64,000 nucleotides of DNA from Enterococcus sp. HY326. Lineage in GTDB: Bacteria > Bacillota > Bacilli > Lactobacillales > Enterococcaceae. Both the position numbers and the translations under genes were made by a program. The notes below the pieces were generated by a model that saw only the letters and a list, made by a program, of their open reading frames with translations, made no database searches and had not been told where the DNA came from. Positions within the stretch are counted from its first letter, which is position 1; every line of letters starts with the position of its first letter. Below, one piece after another: positions 51,646-60,683 of the stretch. The stretch lies in NCBI RefSeq assembly GCF_026157065.1, contig NZ_JANLGQ010000003.1:62001-126000 (forward strand), written 5' to 3'.

Positions 51646-53841
51646 TCAGTCAACAAGTTTAAAGCGATACAGCCAAGAAGAAAAATCCTCTGTCTGCTGC
51701 GGTAAATAAAAGCCGAGATTCATCAATTCATCGCCACCGTAAATCTCACCGTTCGCGGCTTGATAATTTTTCTGCGGATCTAAACCTGTTAGTTTCAACA
51801 GGCTAAAGGGTTCTTGCCCTTGATTTAGAATTTTAAAGGCCATCACCAGTACTTCTTTTTTATCTTGCGCGATAAACTGCCACACACATTCATTGCTGGT
51901 AAAAGGATTTTTTAAGCGGGCAAACTGACCGAATTGGACCGTTTGCCGAATGTCTTTATACAAGGAAACTTGTTCAGCGACAGCTTGTTTTTCGGCCTTT
52001 GTTAGTTTTGTTAAATCCAGCTCATACCCAAAAGTCGAACTCATGGCAGCATTCCCCCGAGTCTCTAAGGAAACCTTGCGACCGGTTTGATGATTTGGAA
52101 TATCTGAAACATGAGAGGTGAAGGCAGACGGCGGATAAACTAAAGAAGTACCGTATTGAATTTTCAAACGCTCAACAGCGTCGGTATTATCACTTGTCCA
52201 TGATTGCGGCATATAGTGTAAGATGCCGCTGTCGAAACGACCACCACCACCAGAACAGCCCTCCCAAAGAATATCGGGATACGTTGTAACTAAGTTTTCT
52301 AAAAGCTCATAGAGTCCTAAAATATAACGGTGGAAGGCCTCTCCTTGATTGCTTGGCGCCAATTGCTGAGAAAAGACTTCTGACAGGCTGCGGTTCATAT
52401 CCCATTTAACATAATCAACATGGCCTTCATCAAAAATGGCCGATAGCTGATGAAAGACATTGTCCCGCACTTCTTTGCGACCTAGGTCCAACAAATGCTG
52501 GCTGCGACTCGGTGCCGGCGTGCGACCAGGATAAGCCATCAGATAATCTGGATGCTCACGATATAAATCGGAATCAATGGATATCATTTCCGGCTCCATC
52601 CACAGACCAAATTGCAAGCCTTTTTTATGGACGTAATCAGCAAAATGATTTAAACCCTTTGGAAATTTGCGTTTGTCTACAACCCAATCCCCTAAGGAAC
52701 TGTTGTCGGCATCCCGCTGGCCATACCAGCCATCATCTAGGACAAACATTTCAATGCCAACCTCAGCGGCAGCATCGACAATCGGTAATAATTTTTCTTC
52801 GGTGAAATCAAAATAAGTGGCTTCCCAGTTATTCACCAAAATCGAGCGTTCAGCATTGCGGTACTTGCCTCGAGCTACCCGATTGGTCAATAAATCATGA
52901 TAGGCTTGGCTCATTTTGTTTAAGCCTTGATCTGAATAAACCATCAGAACTTCCGGTGTTTGGAATGTTTCGCCAGCATTTAACTCCCAAGCAAAATCTT
53001 CCTCATTAATACCAGCTACTAAACGCAGCTGATCAATTTGGTCCCGCTCTATTTCAAAGCTGTGGTTGCCAGAATAAACTAGATTAAAGCCAAAGACCTC
53101 TCCTTGAAATTCATCGGCGGCGCCTTTTTCTAAGGCGATGAAATTATTCATGTGATGACTTGTTGAACCGCGGCGGCTACCGAATTTTTTAATGCCGTAG
53201 CCAATCGCTTCTTTTTGGACTTGGCGTTCTTTATTGTGGGCTCCCGGTAGAGAAATTACCGAAAATTCTTCGGCCGCAAAATCGAGTTGCAGAGAAGCCA
53301 ATTTATTAATCACAGCTGAATGATTGCTTAAGTTTCTTAGCTGAGTCGAGCGGGCAATCACGGGGCGATCTTGATAAATGGTGTAATAGTTAGCCAATTC
53401 CAATTGGCTGACTTCATCAAATGAGGTGATGACCAAGGTTTCGGCTTCGCTGTCAGCTTCGACATAGGCTTGCGGTAAGCCAATCAAATTGGGCTTGCCG
53501 GGAAACATTTCAAAGCCGGTGAATTTGAAATTCAAAGCATAACTGCCATCGGCTTGAACAATTTTAGCAGCGGGGGTTCGATAATCCCCTTCGCCGGCCA
53601 TGCTGTATTCCCTTAATAATGTGTCTTGAGAATAGCGGCGGTCCTCAACACCAGCCAAATTACCGGAGAAGCCGCGGTCAACCCGGGGATATTTTCTTTG
53701 ACCGTGATAATTCTCAACGGCCTTGCCAAAATATAAATGGCTAACCAGATCAAAATCCTCAACTGCTAACAGGTAGCTGATCTGTTGGTTTTTTAAATGA
53801 AAGACCTGCTGCTCGCCGTCATAAGAAATTAAGTTTGTCAT
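51646..53841 (-). CDS. aga: Alpha-galactosidase, GH36
   Basis: 731 residues, the usual GH36 length, removing alpha-1,6-galactose from melibiose and raffinose in the cytoplasm. The nucleophile is in YVKWDMNRSLSE and the acid/base in SWTSDNTDA, with the GCSGGGGRFD loop between. The start MTNLISYDGEQQ follows GGAG; the open frame goes on upstream through the promoter region. First gene of the msm operon; a cre site lies in the promoter region. Confidence 0.95.
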   Translation of the reverse strand: MTNLISYDGEQQVFHLKNQQISYLLAVEDFDLVSHLYFGKAVENYHGQRKYPRVDRGFSGNLAGVEDRRYSQDTLLREYSMAGEGDYRTPAAKIVQADGSYALNFKFTGFEMFPGKPNLIGLPQAYVEADSEAETLVITSFDEVSQLELANYYTIYQDRPVIARSTQLRNLSNHSAVINKLASLQLDFAAEEFSVISLPGAHNKERQVQKEAIGYGIKKFGSRRGSTSHHMNNFIALEKGAADEFQGEVFGFNLVYSGNHSFEIERDQIDQLRLVAGINEEDFAWELNAGETFQTPEVLMVYSDQGLNKMSQAYHDLLTNRVARGKYRNAERSILVNNWEATYFDFTEEKLLPIVDAAAEVGIEMFVLDDGWYGQRDADNSSLGDWVVDKRKFPKGLNHFADYVHKKGLQFGLWMEPEMISIDSDLYREHPDYLMAYPGRTPAPSRSQHLLDLGRKEVRDNVFHQLSAIFDEGHVDYVKWDMNRSLSEVFSQQLAPSNQGEAFHRYILGLYELLENLVTTYPDILWEGCSGGGGRFDSGILHYMPQSWTSDNTDAVERLKIQYGTSLVYPPSAFTSHVSDIPNHQTGRKVSLETRGNAAMSSTFGYELDLTKLTKAEKQAVAEQVSLYKDIRQTVQFGQFARLKNPFTSNECVWQFIAQDKKEVLVMAFKILNQGQEPFSLLKLTGLDPQKNYQAANGEIYGGDELMNLGFYLPQQTEDFSSWLYRFKLVD

Positions 53842-53888
53842 AGTTTCCCGTACTCCTTTAAAAAAATTATGTAGTGATTCAATTAATT

Positions 53889-53902
53889 TGAAAACGTTTA
53901 CT
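53889..53902. promoter_or_regulatory. cre site in the aga-msmR intergenic region
   Basis: TGAAAACGTTTACT differs from the cre consensus TGWAANCGNTNWCA only in the last base. It is about 50 bases upstream of the aga start, consistent with glucose repression. Confidence 0.6.
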
Positions 53903-53958
53903 GTTGGTGGATTTATCATAACAAGAATTTTTGTATAAAAACATGGTTAGGTGTGGGT

Positions 53959-53999
53959 AAAATATGTCATAATGTAATTAAGACATTTTGACATATTTT
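53959..53999. promoter_or_regulatory. Inverted repeat, candidate MsmR operator
   Basis: The arms AAAATATGTCA (53959-53969) and TGACATATTTT (53989-53999) are perfect inverted repeats with 19 bases between. They end just before the GGGAGG site of msmR. Likely a binding site for the AraC-type regulator or an RNA hairpin affecting its translation. Confidence 0.5.
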
Positions 54000-54013
54000 A
54001 GGGAGGAAAAGCG

Positions 54014-54838
54014 ATGTTATACGAATACAAGAAAGTTAGCATTGAACATTTTGACTGTAATGTCCTCTTCTTTGGGCGGGAATTAACGCCAGCGGATTAC
54101 GCCTATTCTGGCAATAATGCGCGGGATTATTATGTATTGCATTTTATTTTATCGGGGAAGGGCAGCTTTGCCAGTGCCGGCAATCGCATGACGCATTTAA
54201 CGGCAGGGGATGTTTTTATTTTGCCGCGGGGGGTGCCGTGTTTTTATCAAGCGGACCATCAAGATCCATGGGAGTATAGTTGGATTGGTTTTTCCGGTAG
54301 CAGCGTTCGGGATATTTTGCTCCAGAGTCAATTAATGGAGCGGCATTATTTAAAAGGTGTTGCCAGCAGCCAGTTTGCCAAAGAATATCAAACGTTATAT
54401 CAGAGTCTGCATCAGCCATTGAATTTGAGTCATCGTCTCTTAGTGCAAAGCGGGATTTTTCAGACCTTTCATCGGCTGATTCAGGAATACCCTTCGCAAA
54501 AAGGCCAGTCCAAAACCAGTTCCTACGAGCATTTTAATCAGGCGGTGCAGTTGATGAAGCATAATTTGGCAGACGGCTACAATGTCACCGATGTCGGTGC
54601 GGCACTGCATTTATCCCGCAGCTATCTTCATACTATTTTTAAAAAATTTGCCGAAAGCAGTCCACAGCAGTATTTATTAAATCTGCGGATGGAAACGGCT
54701 AAAGAATTTTTGAAGGACACCAATTATTCTCTGCAAAATGTCGCCAGTCTGGTAGGCTATAAAGACCAGTTTACATTTTCAAAAGCCTTTAAGCGGCTGG
54801 TGGGAAAATCACCGCAGGAATTTCGTTTAGAGAAATAG
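54014..54838 (+). CDS. msmR: AraC family regulator of the msm locus
   Basis: 274 residues: a cupin-like sensor (SGKGSFASAGNRMTHLTAGDVFILPRG region) and a C-terminal pair of helix-turn-helix motifs (VGAALHLSRSYLHTIFKK, VASLVGYKDQFTFSKAF). It is divergent from aga-msmEFG, as MsmR is linked to that operon in streptococci. It is expected to activate the operon with alpha-galactosides. Confidence 0.88.
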   Translation: MLYEYKKVSIEHFDCNVLFFGRELTPADYAYSGNNARDYYVLHFILSGKGSFASAGNRMTHLTAGDVFILPRGVPCFYQADHQDPWEYSWIGFSGSSVRDILLQSQLMERHYLKGVASSQFAKEYQTLYQSLHQPLNLSHRLLVQSGIFQTFHRLIQEYPSQKGQSKTSSYEHFNQAVQLMKHNLADGYNVTDVGAALHLSRSYLHTIFKKFAESSPQQYLLNLRMETAKEFLKDTNYSLQNVASLVGYKDQFTFSKAFKRLVGKSPQEFRLEK

Positions 54839-54887
54839 GCTGAGAAGAGTTTAATATATTTTTTTTTGCGACTAGCTTAAAAAAGAA

Positions 54888-54972
54888 AAAAGACAGTAAG
54901 TTCTTTTGAATCTCTTTGCAAAGGGTTAGCCCTTGCTGGAAATTCAAAAATAGCAACTTACTGCCTTTTTTA
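54888..54972. terminator. Long nested hairpin terminator between msmR and scrK
   Basis: Outer arms AGACAGTAAGTT and AACTTACTGCCT (one mismatch), inner TTTGAAT/ATTCAAA and tip GCAAAGGG/CCCTTGC. T runs occur on both strands, so it suits the two convergent genes. Confidence 0.8.
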
Positions 54973-54974
54973 GT

Positions 54975-55844
54975 TTAAGAATGTAACTTGGCTTCTTTGG
55001 CTAGTGCTAAACAGCCTAAAGTGCCGGCATTGTCCTCTAGCTCTGGTGTAACAATATAGTCTGCCAACGGCGGAGTTTTAACATAGCCGTTGATTAATTT
55101 AGTGAAGGCTTGATGTACTTTTTCAACCATGTGGCGTTGTTTCATCACGCCACCGCCGAAAATAATTACATCTGGCGAAAGCATCAAGGTCGTATTATAG
55201 GCACATTGAGCAATGTAGTAAGCCTCCATCTCCCAGAAAGGGTCGGTCTCAGGAATATCTTGGCCTTTTTTACCATTGCGTTTTTCAACGGCCGGGCCCG
55301 CTGCCATTCCTTCTAAACAATTGCCGTGGAAAGGACAGCTGCCTTTGAAGCTATCATCTGGATGGGGCACGACCATCATGTGGCCCATTTCCGGATGGCT
55401 GAAGCCTTCGACAAATTGGCCGTTTTGCAATGCACCACCGCCAACGCCAGTCCCGATTGTATAATAAACTACGCTGGATAAGCCTTGACCTTTACCAAAA
55501 ACATATTCGCCATAGGCTGCGGCATTCACATCAGTCGTCCAAGCAATCGGCAATGAAAAAGCTTTTTTCATGCTGCCGACAAAATCAAAATTTTGCCAGG
55601 GAATTTTTGGTGTGGATGTAATAAAACCATAAGTCGGTGAGTCCCGATGAATATCAATCGGGCCAAATGAGCCGATGCCGATGCCTTTTAATTCAGCGGC
55701 ATATTTTTGGAAAAATGCAATCACCAAGCCCATTGTTTCTTCTGGGATGGTTGTGGGAAAACTCACTCTTTCTAAAATTTCTAATTCTTCATTGGCGACA
55801 GCGCAGACAAATTTAGTCCCGCCGGCTTCGATTGAACCGTACAT
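54975..55844 (-). CDS. scrK: Fructokinase, ROK family
   Basis: About 289 residues that phosphorylate fructose to fructose-6-phosphate. MYGSIEAGGTKF at the start, the phosphate loop, and the zinc site HPEMGHMMV with CPFHGNC and EG are those of ScrK/GmuE-type fructokinases. The second ATG is chosen, eight bases after GGAGG; the first is only two bases away. It would use fructose from sucrose phosphorylase. Confidence 0.93.
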   Translation of the reverse strand: MYGSIEAGGTKFVCAVANEELEILERVSFPTTIPEETMGLVIAFFQKYAAELKGIGIGSFGPIDIHRDSPTYGFITSTPKIPWQNFDFVGSMKKAFSLPIAWTTDVNAAAYGEYVFGKGQGLSSVVYYTIGTGVGGGALQNGQFVEGFSHPEMGHMMVVPHPDDSFKGSCPFHGNCLEGMAAGPAVEKRNGKKGQDIPETDPFWEMEAYYIAQCAYNTTLMLSPDVIIFGGGVMKQRHMVEKVHQAFTKLINGYVKTPPLADYIVTPELEDNAGTLGCLALAKEAKLHS

Positions 55845-55870
55845 GTACATTTCCTCCAGTTTATAAAAAA

Positions 55871-56662
55871 TTAGTGATAGCCTTTGTTCAATTTATATTC
55901 CGTGGGGGTTAGCCCCAATTCGGCTTTAAATAATTTACCGAAGTAATTACCGTCGGAAAAACCGACCGCTTCGGCGAGTTCCTGTAAATTTTTCTTTTCA
56001 CCTAATAGCTCCAAGGCTTTTAAAATACGAAACTTCCGCAGATAAGCCATCGGTGTGATGGTGTAGGCGGCCTCAAAAAGATGGATAATTTGATATTTAG
56101 ACTTAGCAAAAAGCGCCGCCAAGTCATCCAAGCCAAAATCTTCTTGAAAGTGTTCCTCTAAATACTTTTTAATCTGCTCAGCTTCTGGAGAACGGGCTTG
56201 TTGCAGCCGTTCCAATTCTGCTAGTAAATCTAAAAAGAAATCAAACGCCAGCTTGGCATTCTCGTGTAAGCTCAAGTCTGTAATAGCTAAGCTGTCTACC
56301 AAGTTGAGCAACCTTTTTTGAAAGGCGGGGCTAGCCCCTTGACCAATTTGTGTGGGAGCTGGCAGCCATTGGCGAAAAATTGGCGCAAATTCCAGATAGG
56401 CAAATTGCCAATCCGTACCAGAATAGCTGAATTTTCCCGGGATAGCCGCAACAAAAAAATCGCCGGGCCGTTGGGGAATGTCCTTGCCGCCGCTGTTTAG
56501 CTGCCCTTCACCGGCGAGGGTCAATTGCAACACCACCAACTGGTCTTTGCGGGCAGTACCGTCCCAAAAATAATTAGCGTGGCCTTGACTGCGGCCTGCA
56601 CCTTGGATGTAAGGTAAATTTTGGGGCGATAAATAATGAAATCGTTTGACGAACTGCTGCAA
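55871..56662 (-). CDS. AraC family regulator next to second alpha-galactosidase
   Basis: 263 residues. A cupin-like sensor domain (QLTLAGEGQLNSGGKD) is followed by a double helix-turn-helix (LAALFAKSKYQIIHLFEAA, LAEAVGFSDGNYFGKLFK). I place the start at TTG, preceded by GGAGGTGG with seven-base spacing; a longer open frame would run through the promoter and into the divergent gene. Likely regulates the divergent GH36 gene. Confidence 0.85.
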   Translation of the reverse strand: MQQFVKRFHYLSPQNLPYIQGAGRSQGHANYFWDGTARKDQLVVLQLTLAGEGQLNSGGKDIPQRPGDFFVAAIPGKFSYSGTDWQFAYLEFAPIFRQWLPAPTQIGQGASPAFQKRLLNLVDSLAITDLSLHENAKLAFDFFLDLLAELERLQQARSPEAEQIKKYLEEHFQEDFGLDDLAALFAKSKYQIIHLFEAAYTITPMAYLRKFRILKALELLGEKKNLQELAEAVGFSDGNYFGKLFKAELGLTPTEYKLNKGYH

Positions 56663-56761
56663 TTTTTTACCCACCTCCACAATTATTTCTTCTTGCGGCC
56701 AACCAGTATCTTGCTTATCCTCATTATATAAATAGTATATACAAACTTGGAGGTAAAGAAA

Positions 56762-58942
56762 ATGCCAATTTTCCATCAAGAGACAGGAAATTTTTTCCAT
56801 CTGCAAAATCAGCAGCTGAGCTACGTAATTGGGGTGGAAAGAGAAAAATATCTGACCCACCGCTATTTCGGTTCTAGGCTGCCTAGTTATCATGGCAGCA
56901 ATCATTTACAATTCATTGACCGAGGGTTTGCGACCAATCCTTTTCCTGAAGAGCGGGGTCTATCCCTCAATGCACTACCATTAGAAACCAGCACGCAGGG
57001 AAATGGCGACCACCGAATCGCCAATTATCAAATTCGTCTAGCGAACGGTACCAATGTGACCGACTTCAGCTATGCTAGTCATAAAATTTATCAAGGCAAG
57101 CAACCTCTAGCTGGTCTACCGGCTTTAAAAGGCGGCAAGACTGAGGTGACGACATTAGAAATTCAGCTCGTAGATGACATCAGCCAGTTGCAAATGACCT
57201 TGGTCTATAATTTATATGAAAAATTTCCGGTCCTTACCCGCAATGTTTTATTTGAAAACAACGGCAACCAAGCCGTTTTTCTAGAGAATGCCGGCTCGGT
57301 GCAGCTGGATTTTCCTAGAAATGATTTTGAGCTGATTACCTTGAACGGCTCCCACACAAATGAAGCCAATCTGCATCGGCAGGCGCTCCATCCCGGAATT
57401 CAAAAAATCGAAAGCAGTCGCGGCACCAGCAGCCCGCAGCATCAGCCCTTTATCGCTTTGGCGGATGCCTGCACAACAGAATTTTCTGGGGAAGTCTTTG
57501 GCTTTCATTTAGTTTATAGCGGCAATTTTGCAGCGCAGGTCGAAGTGGAGCAGTATGGCTCAAGCCGGCTGCAAATGGGGATTCAGCCGGAGACCTTTGA
57601 ATGGCAATTGAATCCGCAGACTAGTTTTCAAACACCAGAAGTCGTTATAAATTATAGTCAAAAGGGCTTTAACGGAATGTCGCAAACCTTCCATCAAGTT
57701 TATCAAGAATATTTAGTGCCGCAAACTTTCGCCAAAGCGGAGCGACCGATTTTGTTAAATACGTGGGAGGCCAATTATTTTGACTTGGCGGAGGAAGAAT
57801 TAATTCAACAGGCAAAAATTGCCAGTCAGCTGGGTATAGAATTATTTGTCTTAGATGATGGTTGGTTTGGTCAGCGCAATGATGACACCACTTCATTAGG
57901 TGATTGGCAGGTCAATGAAGATAAACTACCCCATGGCATCACGGGCTTAGCTGATGAGGTCCACAAATTAGGTCTGAAATTTGGACTTTGGTTTGAACCG
58001 GAAATGATTTCAAAAAATAGCGATTTGTTTGCCGCCCATCCTGATTGGGCGTTGCAGGTGCCTGACTATCCATTAACAGAAGGGCGTCAGCAGCTAGTCT
58101 TAGATTTAAGTCGATCTGAGGTTCAAGATTTTGTTATTGCGGCTTTGAGTCAGCATTTAGCCACTGGAGCCATCGACTATGTTAAATGGGATATGAACCG
58201 CCATTTAACTGAGGTGGGTAATCTCGTTTTACCTCCACAGCAGCAAAAAGAAATCAGTCATCGTTATGTGTTAGGTTTGTATCGGATTTTAGATAGCTTA
58301 ATTCAACAGTTTCCACAAGTTTTGTTTGAAAATTGTTCTAGTGGTGGCGGTCGTTTTGATCCTGGCATGATGGCCTACATGCCGCAAACTTGGACCAGTG
58401 ATAATTCTGATGCCATCTGTCGTACGAGCATACAATATGGGTACAGCTATTTATATCCACCGATTATGATGGGGGCCCATGTCTCTGATGTGCCGAATCA
58501 TCAAGTAGGGCGGATAACACCGCTGGAAACACGGGGCTGGATTGCCATGAGTGGAAATTTTGGTTATGAGCTAGATATCAGTAAGCAAACGCCCACTGAT
58601 TTAGAAAAAATTCAAGAGCAAATTGCCTTTTATAAAAAGCATCGTAAGCTGTTGCAATTTGGCGAGTTCTATCGTCTGTTGGCACCAACAGCTCAGCAAT
58701 TTGCGACGGCTTGGCTCTTTAAAAATCAAAAAGAAGCTTTGTTGATTTATTCCAATGGCTTAGCGCAGCCGGCAGTTCCTGCAAATTATTTGAAATTGCA
58801 TTATCTAGATGCCGAAGCGATGTACCGCAATGATGCAACTGGCGAAGTGGCTAGCGGTGCTGAATTCAATCAGGCGGGGATTCTAATTCCCCGCTTAAAA
58901 GAAGATTTTGCTGTGATGGCTTTACATTTTACTAAGGAATAA
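56762..58942 (+). CDS. Alpha-galactosidase, GH36, second copy
   Basis: 726-residue paralogue of aga, with the nucleophile in YVKWDMNRHLTE, the loop CSSGGGRFDPG and acid/base in TWTSDNSDA. The ATG follows GGAGG by eight bases; an earlier TTG overlaps this site. It is divergent from its AraC neighbour and monocistronic. Divergence from aga is considerable, so the two may prefer different alpha-galactosides. Confidence 0.93.
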   Translation: MPIFHQETGNFFHLQNQQLSYVIGVEREKYLTHRYFGSRLPSYHGSNHLQFIDRGFATNPFPEERGLSLNALPLETSTQGNGDHRIANYQIRLANGTNVTDFSYASHKIYQGKQPLAGLPALKGGKTEVTTLEIQLVDDISQLQMTLVYNLYEKFPVLTRNVLFENNGNQAVFLENAGSVQLDFPRNDFELITLNGSHTNEANLHRQALHPGIQKIESSRGTSSPQHQPFIALADACTTEFSGEVFGFHLVYSGNFAAQVEVEQYGSSRLQMGIQPETFEWQLNPQTSFQTPEVVINYSQKGFNGMSQTFHQVYQEYLVPQTFAKAERPILLNTWEANYFDLAEEELIQQAKIASQLGIELFVLDDGWFGQRNDDTTSLGDWQVNEDKLPHGITGLADEVHKLGLKFGLWFEPEMISKNSDLFAAHPDWALQVPDYPLTEGRQQLVLDLSRSEVQDFVIAALSQHLATGAIDYVKWDMNRHLTEVGNLVLPPQQQKEISHRYVLGLYRILDSLIQQFPQVLFENCSSGGGRFDPGMMAYMPQTWTSDNSDAICRTSIQYGYSYLYPPIMMGAHVSDVPNHQVGRITPLETRGWIAMSGNFGYELDISKQTPTDLEKIQEQIAFYKKHRKLLQFGEFYRLLAPTAQQFATAWLFKNQKEALLIYSNGLAQPAVPANYLKLHYLDAEAMYRNDATGEVASGAEFNQAGILIPRLKEDFAVMALHFTKE

Positions 58943-59066
58943 AAAATGGCTGTGACATTAGTCTTACGAACAGATGGATTCCCGAATGAGATTGCATTTG
59001 GTAGTGCGTACCAGATGTTCTTCGGGAAATCAGTTCTGTTTTAACTAATGTCACAGCCACTTATTT
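58941..59066. terminator. Long nested hairpin between the GH36 gene and dexB
   Basis: About 113 bases form one interrupted stem. Outer arms TGGCTGTGACATTAGT and ACTAATGTCACAGCCA are perfect over 16 bases, then TTCCCGAA/TTCGGGAA, then TTGGTA/TACCAG at the tip. It lies between convergent genes and resembles long dispersed terminator-like repeats I recall from enterococci. Confidence 0.75.
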
Positions 59067-60683
59067 TTATAAAATTTTAAGGGCAAATGCTTCATAAGGT
59101 TGCAGCTGATTTGTCAGTTGCTCTTGATAATTTGTAATCAGCCAAGCTTTTATTTGTGGATTTTCAATGAATTGATAAGATTGAACCTCTTTTGAAAAGT
59201 TCACTACCACTAAAATTTTATCACTACCCAATTGTCGCTGATAAGCTAAGACTAGCGGATTATTGGTTTCAATAACTTGATAGTCACCGTCAATTATCGT
59301 TGTTTCTTTTTTTCTTAGCTCAATCAGGCGTTTGTAAGTATAGAACAATGAGTGTTTATCTGCTAAAGCAGCGTCAACATTGATTTCACTGGAATCTCCC
59401 ACCGGCAGCCACGGTGTCCCTTGGCTAAAGCCAGCATTGGGACCGTCATTCCATTGCATCGGATGGCGGGCGTTGTCTCGGCCCTTGGCGTTAATCGAAG
59501 TGAGCATCTCTTCTTTTGAGTAGCCAGCGGCAGAACGTTCTGCATACATCCGTCGACTTTCAATATCGTCGACTTCAGCAATATCGGTAACTGGATAATT
59601 GATCATGCCGATTTCTTCCCCTTGATAAATATAGGGCGTGCCCTGCATAAAATGTAAATAAATTGCCAGCATTTTGCCGCTGAGCTCGCGATATTCTTGA
59701 TCGTTGCCCCAACGGGAAATAATTCGGGGCAGGTCGTGATTATTCCAAAACAAAGAATTCCAACCTTTACCGGCTAATTCAGTCTGCCATTTTGAAAAGA
59801 CTGCATGCAATTCTTGAGGCTCTAAAGCTTTTAAATCCCATTTTCTTTGGCCGGCCTGTTTATCTAAGTTAATGTGTTCAAATTGGAAAACCATCGACAG
59901 CTCTTCCCGCTGCTCATCGGAATACAATTGGGCGATTTCGGGAGTCGCCCCCCAAGTTTCGCCAACCGTGACAACATCATAATTCCCAAAGGTTGCTTGA
60001 TTCATTTCCTGTAATAATTCGTGTAGTTTTGGTCCATTTTTAGTAATCAATTGATCTGGTTCTTTGCCAATTAAATCAATCACATCGAGACGGAAGCCGC
60101 CAATGCCTTTTGCTAGCCAAAAATTCATCATCTGATAAATCGCCTGACGCATTTTGGGATTTTCCCAATTTAAATCCGGTTGTTTTTTTGAATGCAAATG
60201 CAAGTAATATTCATCCAGAGCTGGCACATAAGACCAAGCTGAGCCACCGAAATTTGACAGCAATTCATTTGGCACTTGACCGTCAATACCTTTGCGCCAG
60301 ACATAAAAATCATGATATGGATTTTCTGGTCCGGCCAGCGCAGCTTGAAACCAAGGATGTTCATCAGAGGTGTGATTCACAACTAAATCCATAATGATTT
60401 TTATATTTTTTTCCTGAGCTTTTGCTATCAGCTCATCCATGTCCTGCATGCTGCCGTATTCTGAGCCGATTTTTTGATAGTCGCTGATATCGTAGCCGTT
60501 ATCATCATTTGGCGAGGCATAAACAGGACTCAGCCAAAGTGCTTCGACTCCCAAAAAGGCTAGATAATCTAGCCTTTGGGTAATGCCTGGCAAGTCACCG
60601 ATGCCGTCGTTATTCGTATCTTGGAAACTGCGGGGGTAAATTTGATAAAAGACGGCATTTTTCCACCAATTAGTCTTCTTCAT
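59067..60683 (-). CDS. dexB: Glucan 1,6-alpha-glucosidase (DexB), GH13
   Basis: 538 residues. Nucleophile D200 in [12 protein letters not shown], acid/base E242 in [13 protein letters not shown], and NNHDLPR. The residue after the nucleophile is valine, the alpha-1,6 type. The stretch [14 protein letters not shown] and SMVFQFEHI agrees with S. mutans DexB rather than with trehalose-6-phosphate hydrolase. The ATG overlaps the scrA end by 14 bases, so it is coupled to the PTS gene. Confidence 0.85.
   Translation of the reverse strand: MKKTNWWKNAVFYQIYPRSFQDTNNDGIGDLPGITQRLDYLAFLGVEALWLSPVYASPNDDNGYDISDYQKIGSEYGSMQDMDELIAKAQEKNIKIIMDLVVNHTSDEHPWFQAALAGPENPYHDFYVWRKGIDGQVPNELLSNFGGSAWSYVPALDEYYLHLHSKKQPDLNWENPKMRQAIYQMMNFWLAKGIGGFRLDVIDLIGKEPDQLITKNGPKLHELLQEMNQATFGNYDVVTVGETWGATPEIAQLYSDEQREELSMVFQFEHINLDKQAGQRKWDLKALEPQELHAVFSKWQTELAGKGWNSLFWNNHDLPRIISRWGNDQEYRELSGKMLAIYLHFMQGTPYIYQGEEIGMINYPVTDIAEVDDIESRRMYAERSAAGYSKEEMLTSINAKGRDNARHPMQWNDGPNAGFSQGTPWLPVGDSSEINVDAALADKHSLFYTYKRLIELRKKETTIIDGDYQVIETNNPLVLAYQRQLGSDKILVVVNFSKEVQSYQFIENPQIKAWLITNYQEQLTNQLQPYEAFALKIL

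Noticed and set aside
53842-53919. N-terminal extension of alpha-galactosidase aga
   Set aside because: The extra frame covers the cre and promoter region, and the conserved start MTNLISYDGEQQ lies downstream.
56663-56905. Long N terminus of the second AraC-type regulator
   Set aside because: It would overlap the divergent GH36 gene and its promoter, and the residues do not look like the family; a TTG with a good ribosome site is available at 56662.
59067-60683. Trehalose-6-phosphate hydrolase, as suggested by the adjoining PTS gene
   Set aside because: The sequence around the acid/base residue ([11 protein letters not shown]) and the following stretch agree with DexB, and the PTS gene is of the sucrose ScrA type.
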